Notes: a model not told the origin generated them from the sequence alone. 42,346 bases of DNA from B73-G16 sp964448445 (GCA_964448445.1 CAYVAU010000005.1:1-42346); one strand, 5' to 3'; shown: positions 23,372-31,992, numbered from the stretch's first letter. Made by a program: numbers and translations.

Positions 23372-24186
23372 ATGGCCTCCTCCAGATGGCCTTTGTAGAC
23401 CAACCTCACTTCCCCTTCAAGGGCCACCTCTCCGAAAAAGCCCCCCTGGAGGCGGTAATGGACTGTGAGGGGTTCGCCCCCCCGGGTTATCACCCTTGTT
23501 GGGGAGGAAACGAGGCCCTTAAGATGGGCTATGAGCGCCGAAGCTATCGCTCCCGTGCCACAGGCCAGTGTTTCCTCCTCCACTCCCCTTTCATAAGTCC
23601 TTACAAGGAGTTCTCCCCTGTGGACTTTGACGAAATCCACATTGGTACCATCCGGCTTAAAGGCCTCATGCCACCTCACAGCCCTTCCTATTCTCGTGAC
23701 ATCCACCCCCTCAATGTCATCGACAAAGATCACCGCGTGGGGAACCCCCGTGTTTATGAAATCCAGTTCCAATTCTCCATCGGAGAATCGAATCCTTAAA
23801 CCCCTGTTCATATCCCTTGGCGGTGGAAGGGTGATCTTCACGTTTCTGCCATTGACCTCGGCCCGGACAGGGCCCACTTTCGTCTCAAAGACGAGCACCG
23901 GGGGGGCCTTGCCCAACATATGGGCCAGGCGTGCAGCACATCTTCCCCCATTTCCGCACATCTCCGCCTCGCTCCCATCGGCGTTGAAAAAAAGCCAACG
24001 GAAGTGGGCCGTCGGGGAGGGTTTGAGGAGGATCAAGCCATCTGCCCCTACCGAGAGGCGCCTCTGGCAGATCTTTCGAGAGAGTTCCGAAAGGGTCCCT
24101 TCGGGGATCTGCTCCTCAAAATCCGGGATGAGGATGAAGTCATTTCCCCCTCCGGTCATCTTGTAAAAGGTCGTTTTCTGGATCAT
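23368..24186 (-). CDS. dapF: diaminopimelate epimerase
   Basis: 272 residues; a PLP-independent epimerase turning LL-DAP into meso-DAP. The two catalytic cysteines are in MCGNGGRCAA and LACGTGAIA. The substrate loop GGGNDF near the start and NTGVPHAV fit the family. The position between dapB and lysA, with 4-nt overlaps on both sides, supports the assignment. No dapD, dapE or dapL is visible in the window, so the middle steps are encoded elsewhere. Confidence 0.97.
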   Translation of the reverse strand: MIQKTTFYKMTGGGNDFILIPDFEEQIPEGTLSELSRKICQRRLSVGADGLILLKPSPTAHFRWLFFNADGSEAEMCGNGGRCAARLAHMLGKAPPVLVFETKVGPVRAEVNGRNVKITLPPPRDMNRGLRIRFSDGELELDFINTGVPHAVIFVDDIEGVDVTRIGRAVRWHEAFKPDGTNVDFVKVHRGELLVRTYERGVEEETLACGTGAIASALIAHLKGLVSSPTRVITRGGEPLTVHYRLQGGFFGEVALEGEVRLVYKGHLEEAI

Positions 24187-25439
24187 CTCAACGGCTCCGG
24201 TATGATTTCCCCCCTGATGAGATCCTCATAGGTCTCCCTTTCCCGGATTACCCAGAACTTGTCGTCCTTCACGAGCACTTCGGCGGCCCTTGGGCGGGAA
24301 TTGTAGTTTGAAGCCATGGAGAAGCCGTAAGCCCCAGTGCCCATGATGGCGAGCAATTCTCCCGGCTTGGGATCGGGGAGGTCCCTTTCGCGGGCGAAGA
24401 AATCCCCCGTCTCGCACACCGGTCCGACGATATCGGCCTTTATCATCGGCGTATCCCTCTTGATGACCGGGACAACCTGATGATAGGCCTTGTAGAGGGC
24501 AGGCCTTATGAGGTCGTTCATGGCCGCATCCACTACGACGAATTCCCTTCCGCCATTTCGCTTCCGGTAAAGGACCTTTGTCACCAATATCCCGGCATTT
24601 CCAACGATCACCCTTCCGGGTTCAAAGATGAAGGTGCAATTAAGACCCCGGGCCCTCTCGATCAATGCCTTCCCATATTCAGAAGGATGGGGCGGTGTTT
24701 CATCTCGATAGGGGATGCCAAGGCCTCCCCCGAGGTCGATGTATCTGATCTCAAAGCCCTTGGATATGAGCACCTCATAAAGCTCCTTCAGCCTGTCGAA
24801 GGCCTGAAGGAAGGGGGAGAGTTCGGTGATCTGGGAGCCAATATGGCAGCTTATCCCGACCATTTCCAGGTAATGGCTTCCCTTGGCCTTGAAATACAAG
24901 CGCAGGGCCTCCTCGGGTTCCATTCCGAACTTGGATTGTTTCAATCCGGTGGCTATGTAGGGATGAGTGAGGGGATCTATATCGGGGTTGACCCTGAGGG
25001 ATACAGGGGCCCGCAGCCCTTCCCCTCTGGCAATCTCCTCTATGCGATCGAGCTCCCCTTCCGATTCGACATTGAACATCAGTATCCCTTCCCTCAGGCC
25101 ATAGAGGATCTCCCCAGGGGTTTTTCCAACACCGCTGAAGACGATCTTTTTCGGTTCCACCCCCGCCCTGATGGCCCTGAACAATTCGCCTCCGGAGACC
25201 ACATCCGCCCCAGCCCCCTTGAGGGACAGTGCCCTGATGATGGACAGGTTGGAGTTGGCCTTAACCGAGTAACAAACAAGATGGGGCAGATCCCTGATGG
25301 CCCCCTTAAAGACATCGAAATGCCTCGTGAGGGTTCTGTAACTGTAAAGGTAGAAGGGAGTGCCCACCTCCTCAGCTATCCGCTCAACGGGCACCTCCTC
25401 CGCATAAAGCACCCCTTCCCGATACTGGAAAAAGTGCAT
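24183..25439 (-). CDS. lysA: diaminopimelate decarboxylase
   Basis: 418 residues, the last step of lysine synthesis. The PLP lysine is in CYSVKANSNLSII, the glycine-rich phosphate site in YIDLGGGLGIPY, and FEPGRVIVGNAG and VCETGDFFA carry the second active-site half (Cys from the partner subunit). The C-terminal YGFSMASNYNSRPRAAEVLV is typical. It overlaps dapF by 4 nt and follows the HAD gene by 3 nt, consistent with one transcript. Confidence 0.97.
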   Translation of the reverse strand: MHFFQYREGVLYAEEVPVERIAEEVGTPFYLYSYRTLTRHFDVFKGAIRDLPHLVCYSVKANSNLSIIRALSLKGAGADVVSGGELFRAIRAGVEPKKIVFSGVGKTPGEILYGLREGILMFNVESEGELDRIEEIARGEGLRAPVSLRVNPDIDPLTHPYIATGLKQSKFGMEPEEALRLYFKAKGSHYLEMVGISCHIGSQITELSPFLQAFDRLKELYEVLISKGFEIRYIDLGGGLGIPYRDETPPHPSEYGKALIERARGLNCTFIFEPGRVIVGNAGILVTKVLYRKRNGGREFVVVDAAMNDLIRPALYKAYHQVVPVIKRDTPMIKADIVGPVCETGDFFARERDLPDPKPGELLAIMGTGAYGFSMASNYNSRPRAAEVLVKDDKFWVIRERETYEDLIRGEIIPEPLR

Positions 25440-25442
25440 CCT

Positions 25443-25913
25443 TTATCCCCTGAGGGTGGCCCTGTGTCTCAAGGGCTTGAGGATCAATTCCAAGGCGTCC
25501 AACACATCGGTCACCACCACATCGGCGTTGAGGACCGTTTCTTTGGCCGCTCCTTCTGGGCCTATGACCGCAATACCCAAGATGGCTTCCTTCACCATCA
25601 AGTGGTCGTTGTAACCATTGCCTACAGCGATGGTCCTCTGGGAACCCACCTTCCGGACGAACTCGCGCTTCTGCTCGGCTTCAGGACCTTCCTCAAGCCT
25701 CACCACTTCTACCTTCAGCCTTTTGACCTTCTCTTGCACATCCCCCCTTGTGTCAGCGGTAAGTATGTACACCTTTAATTTTTTCCCCAGCAGATTCAAC
25801 CTGTCCTTCACCTTGTTATGGATGCGCCCGTCCTTTGCGACAGTACCGTTGAAATCCAGGACCAGGTTTTCGATCTCGTAGACGCCTCTGCCTGGAATAT
25901 CAAATCGTATCAT
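25443..25913 (-). CDS. HAD-like soluble P-type-ATPase-related phosphatase
   Basis: 156 residues resembling the catalytic P-domain of P-type ATPases without membrane parts (COG4087-like). Motif I reads LVLDFNGTVAKDG, so the second aspartate of DxDGT is replaced by asparagine. Motif II is VYILTADTRG, and the metal site AVGNGYNDHLMVKEA, with the Gly-Asn-Gly-x-Asn-Asp typical of the group. The aspartyl nucleophile is kept, so it may form a phosphoenzyme, but turnover could be slow. The substrate is unknown. Its place between leuC and lysA in a tight operon suggests a housekeeping or regulatory role in the pathway, which is inference only. Confidence 0.8.
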   Translation of the reverse strand: MIRFDIPGRGVYEIENLVLDFNGTVAKDGRIHNKVKDRLNLLGKKLKVYILTADTRGDVQEKVKRLKVEVVRLEEGPEAEQKREFVRKVGSQRTIAVGNGYNDHLMVKEAILGIAVIGPEGAAKETVLNADVVVTDVLDALELILKPLRHRATLRG

Positions 25914-25955
25914 AGGTCAAATTTATAGGTCCCCTTACAATCTATGACCACGAGT

Positions 25956-26054
25956 TTACGGTAATGGATCGAATAAAGTAAAAAGCACATGATCGCCGAC
26001 CTCGATTTCTTCCCTGATCCTGCCGGGAAAGGTTCCACAAAGCCAGGCTCCCAT
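25956..26054 (-). CDS. possible 32-residue ORF after leuC
   Basis: A short frame starts at an ATG overlapping the leuC stop (TGATG). It reads MGAWLCGTFPGRIREEIEVG, then DHVLFTLFDPLP and a stop, 42 nt before the HAD gene. 'REEIEVGDHVLFTLF' looks like a small beta-barrel edge, but I do not recognise a family. Coupling to leuC is the main support; it could equally be the remnant of a deleted gene or chance. Confidence 0.25.
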   Translation of the reverse strand: MGAWLCGTFPGRIREEIEVGDHVLFTLFDPLP

Positions 26055-27310
26055 CAGCTAACCTCCTCGGGGTCGGCTATCCTGCCCAGGATGGCACTTG
26101 CTGCAGCGACGGCGGAATTAGAGAGGTATACCTCGCTTTTGGGATGGCCCATCCTGCCGATGAAATTCCGATTGGTGGTTGCCACCGCCCGTTCCCCTTC
26201 GGCCAGGACCCCCATGTGCCCTCCGAGGCATGGACCGCAGGTAGGGGTGCTCACCGCTCCACCCGCTTCAACAAACACTTCGATCAACCCCTCTCTCAAT
26301 GCCTGCAGATAAATGCCCTGGGTTGCCGGTATGACAATGAGCCTGACCCAGGGGGCCACCTTCTTGCCCCTGAGGATTTGGGCCGCAATCCTCAGGTCCT
26401 CGAGCCTGCCGTTGGTGCAGGAGCCTATGACCACCTGATCGATCTCCACATGGGAGAGCTCCTTCGCAGGTCGAACGTTGGCCGGTGAAGGGGGGCAGGC
26501 TACAAGGGGATCGATCACCGAAACATCATACTCGTGAACCTCCCGGTAACGGGCATCTGGATCGCTTCTGAAGGCCCTGAATTCCCCAACCCCCCTTTGT
26601 CGGAGGTAAGCCGTGGTTTTCTCATCAGGGGCTATGATGCCGTTTTTGGCACCGGCCTCAACGGCCATGTTTGCGATGGTAAACCTGCTGTCCATGGAGA
26701 GAGCCGCTATGGCTTCTCCCTCAAACTCCATGGCCTGATACCTCGCCCCTTCGGTGCCTATCTTGCCGATGATGAAGAGGATCAGGTCCTTCCCCACCAC
26801 CCACCTTTTCGGTCTCCCGTAAAGGACGAATTTAATGCTTTCGGGCACCTTCAGCCAGATCTCTCCTGTGGCCCAACAGGCCGCAAGGTCCGTGCTGCCG
26901 ACGCCTGTGGAGAAGGCCCCCAGGGCCCCGTAGGTACATGTATGGCTGTCAGCCCCTATCACCAGATCCCCCGGCTTCACCAACCCCAGTTCCGGCAAGA
27001 GGGCATGCTCAATCCCCATTCGACCGACCTCGTAGTAATGTCGGATACCATGCCTTCTGGCAAACTGGCGCATGAGCTTGCATTGTTCAGCGGACCGGAT
27101 GTCCTTGTTGGGCGTAAAGTGGTCCGGGATAAGGACGACCCTTTCGGGATCGAAGACGCGTTCGGCCCCCATCTTCTGGAAGGCCTCGATGGCGAGGGGA
27201 GCCGTGATATCGTTGGCCAGGGCGAGGTCCACGCGACAATAGACGATCTCACCGGGCTCCACCTGGGTCCTTCCCGCATGTTCGGCCAGAATTTTCTCGG
27301 TGATGGTCAT
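26054..27310 (-). CDS. leuC: 3-isopropylmalate dehydratase large subunit
   Basis: 418 residues of the aconitase superfamily, HACN/archaeal-type LeuC. The [4Fe-4S] cysteines are in VIGSCTNGR and PTCGPCLGG. Other signatures are IPDHFTPNKD, GADSHTCTYGALGAFSTGVG, and NRNFIGRMGHP near the end. It works with LeuD (8301-8798), which is encoded 18 kb away. The ATG MTITEKIL is preferred over a GTG two codons upstream. It lies 7 nt behind leuA. A homoaconitase role cannot be excluded from sequence, but the leuA neighbour and the DAP-type lysine genes favour leucine. Confidence 0.95.
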   Translation of the reverse strand: MTITEKILAEHAGRTQVEPGEIVYCRVDLALANDITAPLAIEAFQKMGAERVFDPERVVLIPDHFTPNKDIRSAEQCKLMRQFARRHGIRHYYEVGRMGIEHALLPELGLVKPGDLVIGADSHTCTYGALGAFSTGVGSTDLAACWATGEIWLKVPESIKFVLYGRPKRWVVGKDLILFIIGKIGTEGARYQAMEFEGEAIAALSMDSRFTIANMAVEAGAKNGIIAPDEKTTAYLRQRGVGEFRAFRSDPDARYREVHEYDVSVIDPLVACPPSPANVRPAKELSHVEIDQVVIGSCTNGRLEDLRIAAQILRGKKVAPWVRLIVIPATQGIYLQALREGLIEVFVEAGGAVSTPTCGPCLGGHMGVLAEGERAVATTNRNFIGRMGHPKSEVYLSNSAVAAASAILGRIADPEEVS

Positions 27311-27317
27311 GCCCACT

Positions 27318-28847
27318 TCAGATCCCCTTGAACTTCCTCTTCTTCAAATACTCGAGCTTGTTCAGGGCATTGACGAAGGCCTTTGCGCTGGCCACCAGGA
27401 TGTCGGTGTCTGCCCCCTGTCCGATGGCGGTTATACCATCCTCCTGTATCCTGACCCTGACCTCTCCTTGGGCATCCGTCCCCCCCGTAATGGAGGCGAC
27501 CGTATAATCCAAGAGCATCCCCTTGAATCCCGTGATCTTGGTGATGGTTTTGTAGACGGCGTCCACAGGTCCTATGCCGAAGCCCGCCTCCATCACCACC
27601 TTGCCATCTACCTCCATCTGGACGGTAGCAGTGGGTATGGATACGGTCCCGCTGTGAACGCTGAGGTTGAGCAGGCGGTACTTATCCGGGACCCTGAAGA
27701 TTTCCTCTTCGACCAAGGCAATGAGGTCCTCATCGTAGACCACCTTCTTTTGATCGGCCACCTTCTTGAAACGCTCAAAGACCGCATCCAACTCTTCTGA
27801 GGTGAGCTCATATCCCAGGGTTTTAAGCCTTTCCTTCAAGGCGTGCCTTCCGGAATGCTTCCCCAGGACGATGTGGCTTGTGGGGATACCGACGCTTTCC
27901 GGGGTCATGATCTCATAGGTCAGCTTCTCCTTGAGCACACCATCCTGGTGGATCCCCGATTCATGGGCAAAGGCGTTGGCACCGACGATGGCCTTATTGG
28001 GCTGAACGGGCAACCCCGTAATCGCCGAGACCAAGCGACTCGTGGGGTAGATTTCCTGGGTGTTGATGCCCGTATAGTAGGGGCAAAGGTCCTTCCGGAC
28101 CTTGAGGATCATCACAATTTCTTCCAGGGCGGCATTTCCCGCCCTTTCCCCTATGCCGTTTATCGTGCATTCCACCTGCCTGGCACCGTTCCTTATTGCA
28201 GCAATGGAGTTGGCCACCGCAAGGCCCAGGTCGTTATGGCAGTGAACGCTTATTACGGCCCTGTCTATATTCGGGACCCGTTCCTTAAGGGTCCGGATGA
28301 TTCGGCCGAACTCCTCGGGAACCGAATAGCCCACCGTATCGGGGATATTGACCGTTGTGGCCCCTGCTTCTATGGCCGTCTCGACCACTTTGCACAGGAA
28401 GTCCAGGTCGGTCCTGGTAGCATCCTCTGGGGAGAACTCCACATCGTCGGTATATCTTTTGGCATAGGATACGGCCTCCACGAGCCTCTCAAGGACTTCC
28501 TCCCTTGACATCCTTAGTTTGTACTTGAGATGGATGTCGCTTGTGGCAATGAAGGTGTGGATGCGGGGCCTCTCGGCCTTCCTTATGGCCTCCCAGGCCC
28601 GATCTATGTCCTCGCGGTTGGCCCTGGCAAGGGCACATATCACCGGCCCCTTCACCTCTTCCGCTATGGCTTTGACTGCCTCAAACTCCCCTTCCGAAGA
28701 GATGGGAAAACCGGCTTCGATGATGTCCACGCCCAGTTTGGCCAGCTGCTTGGCAACGCGCACCTTCTCCTCGACGTTCATGGAAGCGCCAGGGGATTGC
28801 TCGCCATCCCTCAGGGTGGTATCGAATATGAATATCCTCTCGGGCAT
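27318..28847 (-). CDS. leuA: 2-isopropylmalate synthase
   Basis: 509 residues, the first committed step of leucine synthesis (acetyl-CoA plus 2-oxoisovalerate). The TIM barrel opens with IFDTTLRDGEQSPGASM and has the metal-binding HxH in SVHCHNDLGLAVANS. NGIGERAGNAALEE is followed by the C-terminal LeuA dimer (allosteric) domain with FGIGPVDAVYK, which normally binds leucine for feedback inhibition. GGGAGGAGAAG precedes the ATG at 28847, eight codons inside the longest frame. Dus lies 37 nt upstream on the same strand, so the operon may start there. Citramalate synthase is a less likely alternative. Confidence 0.95.
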   Translation of the reverse strand: MPERIFIFDTTLRDGEQSPGASMNVEEKVRVAKQLAKLGVDIIEAGFPISSEGEFEAVKAIAEEVKGPVICALARANREDIDRAWEAIRKAERPRIHTFIATSDIHLKYKLRMSREEVLERLVEAVSYAKRYTDDVEFSPEDATRTDLDFLCKVVETAIEAGATTVNIPDTVGYSVPEEFGRIIRTLKERVPNIDRAVISVHCHNDLGLAVANSIAAIRNGARQVECTINGIGERAGNAALEEIVMILKVRKDLCPYYTGINTQEIYPTSRLVSAITGLPVQPNKAIVGANAFAHESGIHQDGVLKEKLTYEIMTPESVGIPTSHIVLGKHSGRHALKERLKTLGYELTSEELDAVFERFKKVADQKKVVYDEDLIALVEEEIFRVPDKYRLLNLSVHSGTVSIPTATVQMEVDGKVVMEAGFGIGPVDAVYKTITKITGFKGMLLDYTVASITGGTDAQGEVRVRIQEDGITAIGQGADTDILVASAKAFVNALNKLEYLKKRKFKGI

Positions 28848-28884
28848 CTTCTCCTCCCAGATCAGCCACAAAGTATAACGCAGC

Positions 28885-29898
28885 TTATTTGAACAAAAAA
28901 GGCCTTATGGGATAAGGCCTCATGGGACCTGCCTCTCGGACAAGTTCAAGGGCCCTCCGAAGGGCCCCCTCGAGGTCCCTTTCCTTGCGCACCTTCCCCC
29001 ACATGTAAAGGGCAAAATCCCAGTTCTGGAAGAACCAGAAGCAGAACCCCATAAACTTTTCCAGATGCCATTGGTGGGGACATAGATCCAAAAGGAGCCC
29101 GAAATAGTTCTCTAGCACCAAAAGGGGATCAGGAGGAGGCGGTATTTCCCCACCCGTCAGCACCGAGGCCGTGTCCCGGAATATCCACGGCCGAATAAGG
29201 GCTGCCCTTCCTATCATCACCCCATCACATCCGGTTTCTTCGAACATCCTCAAGGCATCATTGGGTCCCGAGACATCTCCGTTGCCGATCACGGGTATAC
29301 CGATTGCCCCCTTTACTTGCGCGATCTCCTCCCAACGGGCCGGGCGCTTGAAGCCGTCTTTGCCCGATCTCGGATGGAAGATTAGGGCATCTGCCCCTTC
29401 CTGCTCGAGCATCTTGCAAAAGGCCTTGAGGCGATCAAGATTGTGATCCATTAATCCCGAACGGATCTTGACCGTTAAGGGTTTGCCGGTGGCTTTTCTG
29501 GCCTCGCGAAGGATTTCCCTTGCCAGTTCGGGTTCGTCCATGAGCCACACTCCCCATCTGAACCTCTGTACCACACCCCGGGCACACCCCATGTTTACGT
29601 CAAAGGCATCGAACATCCCCTCGATCCTTTCGATGGCCAGGCCTATCCTTTTGGGGTCCCTTCCCCCAATTTGGGCCGAAAGGGGCCGGTCATCGCTGCC
29701 CCTTATGAGGTAAGGGTCCTTGGATGGGTTTTGGGTCGAGACTATCCGTGAATTGAGCATCTCTGTGAAGAAGAGCCCACATCCCCCAAAATGGGCCACC
29801 AAGGCCCTGAAGGCAGCGTGGCTGTAATCTGCCATGGGAGCGAGGACTAGAGGGGGGTCCACCTTGAGGTCCCGCAATTTGAGGGGCATGGCGATCAT
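28885..29898 (-). CDS. dus: tRNA-dihydrouridine synthase
   Basis: 337 residues of the flavin-dependent Dus family that reduces uridine in the tRNA D-loop. It begins PPLVLAPMADYSHAAFRALV. The catalytic cysteine is in FDVNMGCARGVVQRFRWG, where the usual 'NxGCP' has Ala for Pro and the following glycine-rich loop is altered, so it belongs to a divergent subgroup. TVKIRSG, FHPRSGKDGF and NGDVSGPNDA contact FMN and substrate, and CDGVMIGRAALIRPWIF ends the barrel. A second ATG lies three codons downstream; neither has a clear Shine-Dalgarno. It is the first gene of the minus-strand leu/lys operon and diverges from rsmE with 33 bp between. Confidence 0.88.
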   Translation of the reverse strand: MIAMPLKLRDLKVDPPLVLAPMADYSHAAFRALVAHFGGCGLFFTEMLNSRIVSTQNPSKDPYLIRGSDDRPLSAQIGGRDPKRIGLAIERIEGMFDAFDVNMGCARGVVQRFRWGVWLMDEPELAREILREARKATGKPLTVKIRSGLMDHNLDRLKAFCKMLEQEGADALIFHPRSGKDGFKRPARWEEIAQVKGAIGIPVIGNGDVSGPNDALRMFEETGCDGVMIGRAALIRPWIFRDTASVLTGGEIPPPPDPLLVLENYFGLLLDLCPHQWHLEKFMGFCFWFFQNWDFALYMWGKVRKERDLEGALRRALELVREAGPMRPYPIRPFLFK

Positions 29899-29931
29899 CG
29901 ATAATATGACCTAAAATTCAAGGGGTTCAAG

Positions 29932-30654
29932 ATGGCCCGCCTTTACGTCCCAAAGGAAGAGATCCGGGAGGCCATCCCCCTCAAGAGCAGGGATTTGCGA
30001 TATTTGATCAGGGTCCTGAGGCTGGGGGAAGGGGATGAACTTGAGATCTTCGACGGGCAGGGGGGGAGATATCGTGCCAGGATCCTGCAGGAGGACAAGG
30101 GGTGGTTTCTACAGGTTTTGGAGGAACTCGAGCCCGGACCCCCACCCAGACTCAGGATTGTCCTGGGGCAGGGGATCCTCAAGGGGGAGAAGATGAAGTG
30201 GGTCATCCAGAAGGCCACGGAGTTGGGCGTCTCTGAAATTGTCCCCCTTGAGACTTCTCGCTCCATACCCATCTACGAAGAGGAGGAACTCGGTCTTAAG
30301 CTCAGAAGGTGGCAAAGGATCGCCGAGGAGGCAGCAAGACAATCCAATCGCTCGACAGTTCCCCTGGTGCAGAGGCCCATGTCTCTTCGGCAGTTCTCGG
30401 ACCGTTGTGAGGGGTTCAGGGTGGCCTTCTGGGAAGGGGCCGCGACTCCCCTGAGGGAAGTTAGAAGCCCCGGGGACGTTCAGGAGGTGGATGTCATCAT
30501 CGGTCCTGAGGGGGGGTTTTCCGAAGGAGAGGCGGCGTACCTGGAAGGGGAGGGGTTTGTCCTCTTAAGCCTTGGCCCGAGGATCCTGAGGGCAGAGACC
30601 GCGGCCATAGCGGTTCTGGCCCTCCTTCAGCACCTCTGGGGGGATCTCGGGTGA
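29932..30654 (+). CDS. rsmE: 16S rRNA (uracil-1498-N3)-methyltransferase
   Basis: 240 residues of the RsmE SPOUT family. It has an N-terminal PUA-like part (YLIRVLRLGEGDELEIFDGQ) and KMKWVIQKATELGVSEIVPL, and the trefoil knot that binds SAM: DVIIGPEGGFSEGEAAYLEG, LSLGPRILRAETAAIAVLA. It methylates U1498 in helix 44 of the small subunit. It runs alone on the plus strand; the next plus-strand element is the cobalamin riboswitch 30 nt behind its stop, with no terminator in between. Confidence 0.95.
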   Translation: MARLYVPKEEIREAIPLKSRDLRYLIRVLRLGEGDELEIFDGQGGRYRARILQEDKGWFLQVLEELEPGPPPRLRIVLGQGILKGEKMKWVIQKATELGVSEIVPLETSRSIPIYEEEELGLKLRRWQRIAEEAARQSNRSTVPLVQRPMSLRQFSDRCEGFRVAFWEGAATPLREVRSPGDVQEVDVIIGPEGGFSEGEAAYLEGEGFVLLSLGPRILRAETAAIAVLALLQHLWGDLG

Positions 30655-30685
30655 GCTGAGTCTGTTGAGCTTGGGTTTCCCCTGC

Positions 30686-30826
30686 GGTGAAAGCATTTTG
30701 CGGCGGGTGCCCTTCGGGGCTTAGAAGGGAAGTGGGGTGGAAGTCTCCCGCGGTCCCGCCGCCGTGACCGGGGACGAAACCCGCAGGATGCCACTGGGGT
30801 CCAGGGCCCTGGGAAGGCGCGGGGAG
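30686..30826 (+). ncRNA. cobalamin riboswitch (orphan)
   Basis: The conserved blocks of the AdoCbl riboswitch appear in order. GCGGCGGGTGCCC and the GGGGC return come first, then AGAAGGGAAGTGGGGTGGAA, then the core GCGGTCCCGCCGCCGTGACC. GGGGACGAAACCCGC follows, then the B12-box stem ATGCCACTGGGG, and the closing CCCTGGGAAGGCGCGGGG. Boundaries are approximate. A riboswitch of this type normally sits before btuB/btuFCD or cobalamin synthesis genes. Here only the last 50 or so codons of a BtuD-like gene follow, and then a gene on the opposite strand. No terminator hairpin was identified, so the mode of control is unclear. Confidence 0.85.
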
Positions 30827-30988
30827 TTCATTAAGGATGGCCCTCCTGGGGAGGTCATGGACGAGGAGGTAATCGAGGATGTTTACGGGGGCAGGGTATC
30901 CGTTTTCCGGGTTAACGGAAAGCGGCTCGTTATGCCCATGTTGGGGCAGCCGAGCTATATCCTCTTTAGCACAAATATGTGGGGATAA
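30827..30988 (+). pseudogene. 3' remnant of a BtuD/FepC-like ABC ATPase gene
   Basis: Directly after the riboswitch the frame reads FIKDGPPGEVMDEEVIEDVY, then GGRVSVFRVNGKRLVMPML. This is the C-terminal tail of cobalamin/siderophore ABC ATPases (compare the general pattern 'DG.....G.P.EV...E...VYG..V.V....G.P.V.P'). Walker A, the signature motif and Walker B are all absent. The join with the riboswitch implies an internal deletion that removed the transporter genes and most of the ATPase. The frame continues to a TAA at 30986 and overlaps the THUMP gene on the other strand. Confidence 0.6.
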
Positions 30989-31992
30989 AGGCCTCCCGCC
31001 TCCACCACGCGCTCATGGGCGATGATAAATCGCCTGTTTTTGAACACGAGATCCCTGAACGAGGTGGCCCTTAAGGTGATTATCACCAGGATACCCTCTT
31101 CGAGCAATACCCTGGAGGCTGCCTCCAGGAAGGAGGCATAGAGGGGCTTTAGGGTTTCCCACTCGCCGATCCTTACGCCGAAGGGGGGGTTCGTAACGAT
31201 CCTGTCAACCCTCTGGAAGGCCCTGTCGATGTGCCTCGCATCAAGGAGCGAAAACTGTATGATGTCCCTCACCCCTGCTGCCTCTGCATTTTTCATCGCC
31301 CCTTCAAGGGCCCTTTGGTTATTGTCCGAGGCGAAGATCCTGATGAGGGACCCGTAAATTTGGGCAGCTTCTATGGGGATCGTCCCCCCTCCGCACATGG
31401 GGTCGAGGAGGACATGCCCCGGCCGAAGGTCGGCCAGCCTCAACATGGCGTAGGCGAGAGGGGGTTTTATGGCAGCGGTATGCTGGAAAGGCCTTTCGAA
31501 CCTTTTATGGAGGGAGTCCCGCGTCAGGCTCACTCCGATCCAGCACCTTTTGCCGATCACATCTACGATGATCTCGATTTCATAGCCCTTGAGGTCCACC
31601 TTTTTATGGTATTTGTCCACCAGAGCCTGACCGGCGGCCTTCTGGATATCAATGGAGGTGTACGAATGCACACCTATGCGCGTGGCCGTCACGCGAAAGC
31701 TTTGGGCCCCTTGCAGTTCGGGTATGTCCAGGTGGCGGGTTCCCTCATAAATCATCCCAAGGCCTTCCTCCCCGGTGCTCACCTCAAACTCACCGAGATA
31801 GCGGATCACGTGATATACGGACCTCAACTTCAGGAGTTCGGGATACCTGTCTCCCTCAATTTCCACCAGTACCCTGCCCTGTAAGTTCATGAAGGCCTTG
31901 TGAACCCTGGCCTCTACCTTCTCGGTGACCTCCTGTTCCACTATGTCCTCTATGCCGGGATTGGTCGTCAGGAGAAATCGCTCGATCTTCAT
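30955..31992 (-). CDS. THUMP-domain class I RNA methyltransferase (Trm14-like)
   Basis: 345 residues. An N-terminal ferredoxin-like/THUMP RNA-binding region (about 1-160) includes VHKAFMNLQGRVLVEIEGDR and FRVTATRIGVHSYTSIDIQK. It precedes a Rossmann methyltransferase with the SAM site LLDPMCGGGTIPIEAA and the catalytic TNPPFGVRIG, which marks N2-guanine methylation. The best match is the Trm14/THUMPD3 group (m2G6 in tRNA), with the rRNA enzyme RlmL/YpsC as the alternative. It overlaps the MFS gene by 4 nt, so they share a transcript. Its 3' end runs over the BtuD remnant. Confidence 0.9.
   Translation of the reverse strand: MKIERFLLTTNPGIEDIVEQEVTEKVEARVHKAFMNLQGRVLVEIEGDRYPELLKLRSVYHVIRYLGEFEVSTGEEGLGMIYEGTRHLDIPELQGAQSFRVTATRIGVHSYTSIDIQKAAGQALVDKYHKKVDLKGYEIEIIVDVIGKRCWIGVSLTRDSLHKRFERPFQHTAAIKPPLAYAMLRLADLRPGHVLLDPMCGGGTIPIEAAQIYGSLIRIFASDNNQRALEGAMKNAEAAGVRDIIQFSLLDARHIDRAFQRVDRIVTNPPFGVRIGEWETLKPLYASFLEAASRVLLEEGILVIITLRATSFRDLVFKNRRFIIAHERVVEAGGLYPHIFVLKRI

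Noticed and set aside
24480..25778. 432-residue plus-strand frame across lysA
   Set aside because: Antisense shadow of lysA and the HAD gene; no coherent domain, while the minus strand encodes a complete decarboxylase.
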